From an uncultured Collinsella sp. (lineage in GTDB: Bacteria > Actinomycetota > Coriobacteriia > Coriobacteriales > Coriobacteriaceae): 40,961 bases of DNA. The stretch spans positions 1-40,961 of the forward strand of contig UQIQ01000011.1 of NCBI GenBank assembly GCA_900541185.1. The letters are read 5' to 3'. The notes under the pieces were generated by a model. It had not been told where the DNA came from, searched no databases, and saw nothing but the letters and a program-made list of their open reading frames with translations. The position numbers and the translations under genes are program-made. The first letter of the stretch is position 1. Each line of letters opens with the position of its first letter. Shown in pieces: positions 17,345 through 24,045 of this stretch.

Positions 17345-18265
17345 CTATGCTTTCGTGTTGGCGCGCGACAGGTCGCGATGGGAAATGCTCACGTGATATT
17401 GGGCGCCTTCCAAATAACGTGCCGTGGCCTCGGCGATGGCAACGCTGCGGTGTTGACCGCCCGTGCAACCGATGGCAATAGAAAGCTGCGGCTTGCCCTC
17501 CGCGATATAGCCTGGCATGACCGTATCGAGCAGCTGCGTCCAGGCCTTCCAGAACTCCTGGGTCTTGGGATGATCCAGAACAAAGTCGGAGACTTTCTTA
17601 TCGAGACCGGTCATGGTGCGCATCTCGGGATCGTAGAACGGATTGGGCAGGAAGCGAACGTCGATCATAATGTCCGCCTCGACGGGCATGCCGTGCTTAA
17701 AGCCAAACGAGAACACGTGAACGTCCATGAGCTGCTGGTCGGACAACTCGGAGAACGCCATACGCAGCTTGTTGCGCAGCGCAGAGGTGCGCAGACGGCT
17801 CGTGTCGATAATCATATCCGCTCGGTCGCGAACGCCCTGCAGCTGCAGGCGCTCGCGCTGAATCGCATCGGCCGTAGTCTCCCCCGGCTTGGCAATGGGA
17901 TGGCGGCGGCGGTTTTCGCTATAACGACGGATCAGCACCTCGTCAGAGGCCTCGAGAAACACAATGTCACAGCTCATTTCCCGCTCCTCGAGTGCGGCAA
18001 CGGCATCGAGTAGCTCATCGAACAAGCCCTGGCTGCGCAGGTCGCAGGTGACGGCAAGATGCCTGCCCACGCCCGTATTGATGCCGACGAGTTCGGCAAG
18101 CTGGGCGATCAGACGCGGAGGCAAGTTGTCGATGCAAAAGTAGCCCATGTCCTCGAACACATGCATGGCCTGCGTTCGGCCCGATCCAGACATTCCGGTG
18201 ATGATGACGATATCGGGGATGCGCTCCGAGCGCTCCGCCGCATCCATGGCATCTCCCTTTTGCAT
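17345..18265 (-). CDS. rapZ: RNase adapter / nucleotide-binding protein RapZ (YvcJ family)
   Basis: P-loop protein of 306 residues. Walker A is GMSGSGRTQ near residues 24-32; the conserved DNLPPRLI, SFGFKHGMP and GCTGGQHRSV motifs are present, as is the ending with SHRDLS. In E. coli RapZ senses glucosamine-6-phosphate and guides sRNA decay; in Gram-positives the role is less clear. AGGAGG lies just before ATG 18265; a second start at 18247 also has a ribosome site. The usual next gene, yvcK, is missing: whiA follows directly. A link to amino-sugar levels would fit its neighbour, the sialic acid operon, but that is inference. Confidence 0.93.
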   Translation of the reverse strand: MQKGDAMDAAERSERIPDIVIITGMSGSGRTQAMHVFEDMGYFCIDNLPPRLIAQLAELVGINTGVGRHLAVTCDLRSQGLFDELLDAVAALEEREMSCDIVFLEASDEVLIRRYSENRRRHPIAKPGETTADAIQRERLQLQGVRDRADMIIDTSRLRTSALRNKLRMAFSELSDQQLMDVHVFSFGFKHGMPVEADIMIDVRFLPNPFYDPEMRTMTGLDKKVSDFVLDHPKTQEFWKAWTQLLDTVMPGYIAEGKPQLSIAIGCTGGQHRSVAIAEATARYLEGAQYHVSISHRDLSRANTKA

Positions 18266-18283
18266 GTGTGCCTCCTAAAACAA

Positions 18284-18312
18284 GCGCGGGACCCGGCCAG
18301 CGGATCCCGCGC
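18284..18312 (-). terminator. Terminator after nanE
   Basis: A perfect 8-bp GC stem (18284-18291 with 18305-18312) closes a 13-base loop and is followed on the minus strand by TTGTTTT. It lies 51 bases after the nanE stop codon and 18 bases before the rapZ start, and separates the sialic acid operon from the rapZ block. Confidence 0.8.
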
Positions 18313-18363
18313 GATCAATTGCCTTTATTGAGTATACCGTCCCAAGCGGATACGAGGCCTGTC

Positions 18364-19050
18364 TTACGCCTCAAGCGCAGCCTTGAACCAACTTGTAATA
18401 CTCGTGGGGTGCGTGATGGCGGTGCCGACGACAACTGCCCAGGCGCCCGCATCGATCGCGGCGCGGGCCTCCTCGGGCGTGTGCACGCGGCCCTCGCAGA
18501 TGATGGGAAGGCCGGGGAATTCCTCGGTCGCCTGACGCAGGAGCGGCAGATCGGGGCCATCGGCCATGGTGCAGTCGATGGCGGCGACACCGTGAGAAAG
18601 CGTGGTGGACACCAGGTCGAAGCCCATGTCGACAGCACGACGAATATCCTCGATGGTGGCACAGTCAGCCATCAGGAGCACGCCCTCCTCGTGCAGCGGA
18701 CGGAAGGTGTCCTCGACGGTCTTGCCATCAGGACGCGGGCGATCAGTGGCATCAATTGCCACGATGTCGGCACCCGCAGCAACGCAGGCGCGAGCATGAC
18801 GCAGCGTCGGCGTGATGTAGACGCCCTCGTGTCCATCCTTCCACAAGCCGATGACGGGGACCTCACAGCGGCCCTTAATGGCGGCGATGTCGGCAAGACC
18901 CTGGCAGCGAATAGCGGCGGCGCCGCCAAGCTCGCAGGCGCGAGACATTTGAGCCATGGTCTCGGGCGTACGAAGCGGCTCGCCCATATACGCCTGAACA
19001 CTCACGACGAGCTTGCCCTTCAGGGACTGGATCAAAGGATCAACGGTCAT
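18364..19050 (-). CDS. nanE: N-acylglucosamine-6-phosphate 2-epimerase NanE
   Basis: Converts ManNAc-6-phosphate to GlcNAc-6-phosphate, feeding sialic acid into amino-sugar breakdown. The 228-residue TIM-barrel protein has the NanE motifs KGKLVVSVQA near the start, GAAAIRCQG, IGLWKD, DIVAIDATDRPRP, LLMADCATIEDIRRA, GFDLVSTTLSHG, ICEGRVHTPEEARAA and GAWAVVVGTAITHP. ATG 19050 follows AAAGGTTGA; an in-frame codon 13 residues upstream lies in the preceding hairpin region. Last gene of the operon; a terminator follows at 18284-18312. Confidence 0.95.
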   Translation of the reverse strand: MTVDPLIQSLKGKLVVSVQAYMGEPLRTPETMAQMSRACELGGAAAIRCQGLADIAAIKGRCEVPVIGLWKDGHEGVYITPTLRHARACVAAGADIVAIDATDRPRPDGKTVEDTFRPLHEEGVLLMADCATIEDIRRAVDMGFDLVSTTLSHGVAAIDCTMADGPDLPLLRQATEEFPGLPIICEGRVHTPEEARAAIDAGAWAVVVGTAITHPTSITSWFKAALEA

Positions 19051-19075
19051 GTTCGACTCAACCTTTCTCAAAACA

Positions 19076-19173
19076 GCCTTCTGAGACACCGCACCTTGAC
19101 GTTCAAACCGTCGCTCGCGTACCGAAGTACGCTTCGCCCCTCTTTCACGTCAATCTGCGGCACCTCAGAAGGC
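19076..19173 (-). repeat. Large structured inverted repeat between nanK and nanE
   Basis: GCCTTCTGAG (19076-19085) pairs perfectly with CTCAGAAGGC (19164-19173). Further matches inside extend the arms to roughly 30 bases with mismatches, and a perfect GCGTAC-CGAA-GTACGC hairpin (19117-19132) sits in the middle. It fills most of the 140-base gap. There is no T run. It may be an RNA processing or stability element, a leaky terminator, or a dispersed genomic repeat. Confidence 0.6.
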
Positions 19174-19190
19174 GCACTTGGTAGTTATGT

Positions 19191-20156
19191 TTACTTCAAC
19201 GACGCAAGAAGGTGTTCGGCGGCACCGATAAGCGGCGCGTCGCCCTCCAGAGAACCGATGAGGATCGGCGTGTCCTGAAGCGGATCGAGCGCCTGGCTGG
19301 CATAGCCCTCGTGCACCGAATCCTTCCACGTCTGTGAACGCCAATCGGGACCTTGGTGAATCACGCCACCCGAAAGCACGATGACCTCAGGGTCCAGGAT
19401 GTTAGCGAGCGAGCCCAAGCTGGCACCCAGCGCAAAGCCGGCGTCATGGATGACCTCGGTCGCCTTTGCGTCGCCAGCACGGCACAGGTCGTTCACGTCG
19501 CGACCGACCGAAGGACGGCTGGGGTCGACGCGACCGAAGCGCTCGTCGTACATACGGCCAATCGAGGTGCCCGAGGCTACCGACTCAAGATGGCCAGAAC
19601 GCCCGCAGGCGCAGGGAATACCGGCGGCAGCCGAACACTCGATGTGGCCCATATGGCCGGCAGCACCATGGAAGCCCTGCATCACGCGGCCGTTCTCGAC
19701 ATATGCGCCGCCGATGCCCGTACCGATGCCCAGACACAAGACGGAGAACTTGCCCTTGCCGACGCCCCAGTGGGCCTCGCCCAGAGCATGAGCCTGCACG
19801 TCGCCCACCACGGCAACGGGGAGACCAAGGTCCTCGCGCAGGCGCGGCCCCAACTGAACGCCGGACCAGCCGGGCATGATCTCGTTGGCATACGCGATGG
19901 CGCCCGTCTTGGGATCGACGACGCCTGCGGCACCGATACCGACACCGAGGACCTCGACATCGGGATTCGCCTCAAGAGCGGCCTTGATGGACGCCTCGAT
20001 ACGCTGGAAGACGGCCTCGCCGCCCTCCTGGGCCTCGGTAGGAACCTCGGCCTCAAAAACGGGATGGGGCACGCTGCCGTCAGCCGGGTACTCCATGATG
20101 GCAGTCGCGATCTTAGTTCCGCCGATATCGACAGAGCAGACGTACTTGTTCTCCAT
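19191..20156 (-). CDS. nanK: ROK-family N-acetylmannosamine kinase NanK
   Basis: ROK sugar kinase of 321 residues; between nanA and nanE it should phosphorylate ManNAc. The ATP-binding DIGGTK is at residues 10-15. The sugar-binding region GHMGHIECSAAAGIPCACGRSGHLESVASG contains the ROK zinc motif, with CACGRSGHLE in place of the common CxCGxxGCLE. The C-terminal LANILDPEVIVLSGGV matches the second ROK signature. There is no N-terminal HTH, so it is an enzyme and not a repressor. ATG 20156 follows AAGGAGAG. Glucokinase activity cannot be excluded from sequence alone. Confidence 0.88.
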   Translation of the reverse strand: MENKYVCSVDIGGTKIATAIMEYPADGSVPHPVFEAEVPTEAQEGGEAVFQRIEASIKAALEANPDVEVLGVGIGAAGVVDPKTGAIAYANEIMPGWSGVQLGPRLREDLGLPVAVVGDVQAHALGEAHWGVGKGKFSVLCLGIGTGIGGAYVENGRVMQGFHGAAGHMGHIECSAAAGIPCACGRSGHLESVASGTSIGRMYDERFGRVDPSRPSVGRDVNDLCRAGDAKATEVIHDAGFALGASLGSLANILDPEVIVLSGGVIHQGPDWRSQTWKDSVHEGYASQALDPLQDTPILIGSLEGDAPLIGAAEHLLASLK

Positions 20157-20220
20157 GTCGCTCTCCTTAGGAGATAAAAACAACTACAGGAAATGAAGGC
20201 GGTGTTATCGCCGCAACTCA

Positions 20221-20330
20221 GTAAAGGTTTCCCAGGTGCCCGAGGTTGGGGTGAAAGTGGTCGGGCGTTGACCTAATGGGTCACGCCCGACCACTTGAGC
20301 CCCAAGATCGGGTGCCTGGGGAAGCTTTAC
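20221..20330 (-). repeat. About 50-bp-arm imperfect hairpin between nanA and nanK
   Basis: Arms of about 52 bases (20221-20273 and 20279-20330) are complementary with about ten mismatches or G-U pairs and one bulge; the innermost AGTGGTCGGGCGT (20256-20268) is perfectly matched at 20283-20295. The outer arm begins at the nanA stop codon. This is far longer than an ordinary terminator and has no T run. It could be processed by RNase III or act as a strong leaky terminator between nanA and nanK. Confidence 0.75.
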
Positions 20331-21247
20331 AGGAGACCGTTGTCCTGGAGGACCTTCTTAATCGCCTCGACGTTCTCACCGGTCATGGCCTTCACCGGGC
20401 GCGGCATGGTCGGGCTGTCGAAGATGCCCATGAGGTTCATAGCGGTCTTGAAGGCGCCGACGCCACCGGCATAGCCCTGGACGCCCGAGGTGACATCCCA
20501 GATGTGGGAGATCTCATTGAGACGATCCTGCTCGGCCTTGACGGTAGCCCAGTCACCAGCCTGAGCGGCCTTCCACTGACGCACGTAGCCCTCGGGCTCA
20601 ACGTTGGCGAGACCCGGGACGGAACCGTCAGCGCCGCCGAGATAGGCGCCGTCGACAACAACCTCGTGACCGGTGAGGATGCTCATCGGATGGCCGTTCT
20701 TCTCGTTCTCCTGAACGAGGTAGCGGAACGAGATGTCATCACCCGAGGAATCCTTGACGCCAGCAAGGACGCCCTCGGCGCCGAGCTTGGCAAGGAGCTT
20801 CCAGGGGAGCTTGGTGTGAACGCAGACGGGGATGTCATAGGCAAAGATGGGCAGGTCGAGCTCCTCGTGCAGGATGCGGAAGTGCTCCTCGACCTCGGTC
20901 ATACCCTGCAGGGCATAGAACGGGCAGGTGGCGACGAGGGCATCGGCGCCCAGCTCCTGGGCGACCTTGCCGTGCTCAATCATGCGCTCGGTCTCGGTAT
21001 CGATGATGCCGACCAGAACAGGCACACGGTGGTCGACGATACGAACGGCCTCGGCGATAATCTGGCGACGGCGCTCATCGGTGGAGAAGACGACCTCGCC
21101 CGAAGACCCCAAGAAGAACAGACCATCGACGCCGGCATCGATCATGCGGTTGATGCTGCGCTCAAAGGAGGCAACGTCGAGCTGGTGGTCTTCGGTATCG
21201 GGAACAACGACGGGAGGGATAACGCCGGTGAATTTCTGAGTTGCCAC
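20327..21247 (-). CDS. nanA: N-acetylneuraminate lyase NanA
   Basis: Class I aldolase of the DHDPS/NAL family, 306 residues, which cleaves sialic acid to ManNAc and pyruvate. The Schiff-base lysine is Lys165 (AGVKDSSGD) and the catalytic tyrosine Tyr137 (FAYDIP), the same numbering as in E. coli NanA; the carboxylate-binding GSSGE is at residues 47-51. Family membership is certain; lyase rather than dihydrodipicolinate synthase is inferred from nanK and nanE in the same operon. The start is GTG 21247, with AAGGAG six bases upstream; an ATG at 21331 would add 28 unrelated residues. A small 7-bp hairpin at 21271-21289 lies in the gap before it. Confidence 0.87.
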   Translation of the reverse strand: MATQKFTGVIPPVVVPDTEDHQLDVASFERSINRMIDAGVDGLFFLGSSGEVVFSTDERRRQIIAEAVRIVDHRVPVLVGIIDTETERMIEHGKVAQELGADALVATCPFYALQGMTEVEEHFRILHEELDLPIFAYDIPVCVHTKLPWKLLAKLGAEGVLAGVKDSSGDDISFRYLVQENEKNGHPMSILTGHEVVVDGAYLGGADGSVPGLANVEPEGYVRQWKAAQAGDWATVKAEQDRLNEISHIWDVTSGVQGYAGGVGAFKTAMNLMGIFDSPTMPRPVKAMTGENVEAIKKVLQDNGLL

Positions 21248-21315
21248 AAGAATCTCCTTAGCTGTCTGGCGAGCGGCCCTATGCCGCTCACTCTTGCTGG
21301 CAGTGTCCAGGCCGT

Positions 21316-22167
21316 CTAGGCCAAAGAACACGGATAGAACGTTTGGTTAAAGAAGTCGACGACTTCGTTTTCGAACGCGTTAATACGCTCATGAGCGTAT
21401 TTGGCATAGATGATATGCCTCCGGTCACACTCAAGACCGTTGAATACGGCAAACTGACCCTTGGGGTCGCTCACGGTATCCATGAGCGACGTGCCCATGA
21501 GCACCGATCCGCGCACCCGAGACGACAGAGCCTCGAGGCCACCGGGAATTGGATTGGCAACCGCCGTGCAGGCAAGTCCGCGCTCGTCCAGAGCAGAAAC
21601 CGCCAGCGCGACACCGCCGCCAAGACCCTCGCCCCATGCAAAAATGCGATCGGGATCCATGCCATCAAGATTGCGCGCGACCTTCGCCAACGCGCAGCCC
21701 CAACGGACGCGCTTGACAAAAGCGGGCGAAGCAATCCCCCACTGCAGGTCGTCCGCACCAGCAACATCGTCATCCAGCGCGAGAACGGCATACCCCATGG
21801 CGGCAAATCTCGTCATGTGATGCCATCCACGCACGGGTCGATCGATGTCGTGAAACATCAGACAGAGCGGCACAAACTCGGATGCCCGGGCATGGCCTAA
21901 GGGCTCAATCAAACGACCGTGTACGACATACCCGCCGAGCTCAATGGAAACCTCGGAGTAGCGCGCGCACGGATTGGCGAAATCAATCGCCGTAACAGTC
22001 AGCCCGCAAACCTCAAGGTCCGAAGCGGCTGTCTCTAATTCGGAAACATCCGCCGAAGCATCGCCGTGCCAACCCCGGAAATCAGAGAGCCTTGACGAAA
22101 CCGTTCCAGGCATCTCCGCGAGCCCGGGGACGATCAGCTCGTCGATATTGCTCTCGCACTTAGACAT
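21316..22167 (-). CDS. CE7-esterase-like protein without catalytic serine
   Basis: This 283-residue alpha/beta-hydrolase-like protein is a paralogue of the CE7 esterase encoded just upstream: both share the pattern of a hydrophobic strand, D-P-D/L-S-R-x-F, a glycine-rich elbow, and an ending QFAVFNGLxCxRR followed by a His. The nucleophile elbow GASQGGG of the neighbour reads GEGLGGG here, so the serine is gone. The CE7 oxyanion motif (RGQG-like, CPGQGG in the neighbour) is DDDVAGADD. The Asp (LMDTVSDP) and His (YAHERI) of the triad remain. It should not work as a serine esterase. It overlaps the active gene by 8 bases, so the two are probably made in equal amounts; a binding or regulatory partner role is possible. 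Confidence 0.7.
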   Translation of the reverse strand: MSKCESNIDELIVPGLAEMPGTVSSRLSDFRGWHGDASADVSELETAASDLEVCGLTVTAIDFANPCARYSEVSIELGGYVVHGRLIEPLGHARASEFVPLCLMFHDIDRPVRGWHHMTRFAAMGYAVLALDDDVAGADDLQWGIASPAFVKRVRWGCALAKVARNLDGMDPDRIFAWGEGLGGGVALAVSALDERGLACTAVANPIPGGLEALSSRVRGSVLMGTSLMDTVSDPKGQFAVFNGLECDRRHIIYAKYAHERINAFENEVVDFFNQTFYPCSLA

Positions 22168-23137
22168 GAGCCTCCCCTCCCTCGCAGAAAAACGGAATGA
22201 TCAGATCGTCAAAGTCCTGAATCTCCTCGTGGCCAAAGCCCTCAAAGAACTCGCGTCGCTTCTCACAGGCCAGATTGTTGTAGACCGCAAACTGCGTCGC
22301 CGGCGGACAGACGATATCGGCTGTGCCCGTGCCAAACAGCACGGGGCATTTGACCATGGGGGCAAAGTTCTTGGAATCGAAGTACGCCAGTTTGGCATAG
22401 GCCTCCTCAATACGAGTCGAGTCCTCGTCAAACCAACGCGACCAATAACGCAGGCCTTCATAAGCGATATCGTCGGCATCCAGATCCCAAACAAGGCGGA
22501 AATCCGACAGGAAGGGATAGAGGATGGCAGCGCGATTGATAAGCTCACTATTAAGCGCGCAGGTCGCAATGCCCAAACCGCCGCCCTGCGATGCGCCGTT
22601 CACAAATACGCGGGAAAGATCGATGCCCTCGAGCTCGCGAACAATACGGCACAGAATGCGGATATCCTGGTGCAAGCGGACATAGTAAAGATTGGCCGGG
22701 TCGCCGTCGATACCGGCGACGATATGCCCAGCAACCGTCGTGCCTTCAAATCCACCAATATCCTCGGAGGGGCCACCCTGGCCAGGACAATCGAGAGCGA
22801 TGAGTGCCATGCCCATGCCCGCAAACGACGCCTGCTCGAACCAGCTGCGGCTTGCACCCGGATAGCCGTGGAACTGTAGCACCAGCGGCACGGGCTCGTC
22901 CGAAACCGGCTGGAGATACTTGGCATGCAGGCGTGCACCGCACATGCCGGTATACCAGAGGTCGAAAAACCGACAGGTCGCGGAATCCGCAACCGAAGCC
23001 GCCTCAATCGCATAGTCGAGCTCGACGGCGTCGGCCTCGGCCATGCGGTCCTTCCAAAAGAGATCGAAATCCGATGGACGGGGCATAGCGCCTCGATATT
23101 CACCAAATTGCTGTTGTAGCTCCTGAGCACTTGGCAT
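22160..23137 (-). CDS. CE7-family acetyl esterase, probable sialate O-acetylesterase role
   Basis: Alpha/beta hydrolase of the acetyl xylan esterase / cephalosporin C deacetylase family (AXE1, CE7), 325 residues. The triad is visible: nucleophile in NGASQGGGLG, Asp in GTGTADIVCPP, His in GFGHEEI. The oxyanion region reads DCPGQGGPSED, a variant of the CE7 RGQGG motif. There is no signal peptide, so it acts in the cytoplasm on imported sugar. Inside a sialic acid operon the likely substrate is O-acetylated sialic acid; CE7-type genes are known in other sialic acid clusters. ATG 23137 is chosen; a TTG at 23152 lies too close to the AAAGG ribosome site. Confidence 0.8.
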   Translation of the reverse strand: MPSAQELQQQFGEYRGAMPRPSDFDLFWKDRMAEADAVELDYAIEAASVADSATCRFFDLWYTGMCGARLHAKYLQPVSDEPVPLVLQFHGYPGASRSWFEQASFAGMGMALIALDCPGQGGPSEDIGGFEGTTVAGHIVAGIDGDPANLYYVRLHQDIRILCRIVRELEGIDLSRVFVNGASQGGGLGIATCALNSELINRAAILYPFLSDFRLVWDLDADDIAYEGLRYWSRWFDEDSTRIEEAYAKLAYFDSKNFAPMVKCPVLFGTGTADIVCPPATQFAVYNNLACEKRREFFEGFGHEEIQDFDDLIIPFFCEGGEAHV

Positions 23138-23173
23138 GGCTCGTGAACCCAACCTTTCGAAATCGCAACGGAG

Positions 23174-23201
23174 GTGCGCCCGGCAAGGGAACCGGGCGCA
23201 C
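23174..23201 (-). terminator. Hairpin between satD and the esterase gene
   Basis: A perfect 10-bp GC stem (23174-23183 with 23192-23201) with an 8-base loop sits in the 80-base gap, 17 bases after the satD stop codon. No T run follows on the minus strand, so attenuation or mRNA protection is more likely than full termination. Confidence 0.6.
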
Positions 23202-23217
23202 GGGAGGGAAAGCGAGG

Positions 23218-24045
23218 CTACTCGCCGAGCTTGGGATGCAGCAGCGACGGCGCAGCGCCGAGCAGCATCTTGGTGTAGGGGTCCTGAGGGTGCTGGAAGA
23301 CCTGCTTGGCCTCGCCCTGCTCGACGATCTTGCCGCCATTCATAACGATGATGTCGTCAGAGATATAGCGGACCGTCTGGATGTCATGGCTGATGAACAC
23401 CATGGCCAGGCCGAGCTCCTTCTTAAGGTCGGTCAGCAGGTTCAGAATCTGCGCGCGGACCGAAACGTCCAGAGCCGAGGTGGGCTCGTCGGCGATGATG
23501 GCATCGGGGTTCAGCGACAGGGCGCGCGCAATTGCGACGCGCTGGCGCTGGCCGCCCGAAAGCTGGCCGGGAAGAACCTCGGCGGCGGAGCTGGGCAGAC
23601 CGGTGAGCTCCAAGAGCTCCTTGACGCGCTTCTCCTGCTCGGCCTCGGTACCCAGGTTGTGGACGCGCATGGGGTCGAGCAGTTGCTCGCGAACGACCAT
23701 GCGGGGATTGAGCGCCGTGGCCGGGTTCTGGAACACGACCGAGATGACGCGACCCATGTGGCGACGGTCCTCGGCGGTACGTTTGGTAACGTCCTTGCCC
23801 TTAAAGTAGACCTTACCGCTCGTGGGGGCCTGCAGGCCGCACATGACGTTGGCGGTGGTGGACTTTCCGCAACCGGACTCGCCGACGATGCCGATGGTCT
23901 GTCCGGGCATGAGCTTAATCGTTACACCCTGGACGGCGTGAACCAGGTTGGGGTGCAGAATCGAGCCGGTACGGGTCCTAAAGGTGACGTGGACGTCATC
24001 AAGGAAGATGATCGGCTCGACGCCGTTGACTGCGGTCTCGCTCAT
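23218..24045 (-). CDS. satD: Sialic acid ABC transporter ATPase (SatD/OppF-like)
   Basis: ATPase of 275 residues with Walker A GESGCGKST near residue 56, Q-loop QNPATALNP, signature LSGGQRQRV, Walker B AIIADEPTSALD and the switch histidine in ISHDIQ. It is shorter than OppF: the chain ends at LGAAPSLLHPKLGE, so the C-terminal oligopeptide-transporter domain with its cysteines is absent. It starts at the base next to the satC stop codon. Sequence alone only says dipeptide/oligopeptide-type; sialic acid as substrate comes from the operon and from the SatABCD/SiaEFGI-like layout. Confidence 0.82.
   Translation of the reverse strand: MSETAVNGVEPIIFLDDVHVTFRTRTGSILHPNLVHAVQGVTIKLMPGQTIGIVGESGCGKSTTANVMCGLQAPTSGKVYFKGKDVTKRTAEDRRHMGRVISVVFQNPATALNPRMVVREQLLDPMRVHNLGTEAEQEKRVKELLELTGLPSSAAEVLPGQLSGGQRQRVAIARALSLNPDAIIADEPTSALDVSVRAQILNLLTDLKKELGLAMVFISHDIQTVRYISDDIIVMNGGKIVEQGEAKQVFQHPQDPYTKMLLGAAPSLLHPKLGE

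Noticed and set aside
20327..21247. Reading of nanA as dapA (dihydrodipicolinate synthase)
   Set aside because: The family is shared, but nanK and nanE in the same operon and the Lys165/Tyr137 numbering favour the lyase.
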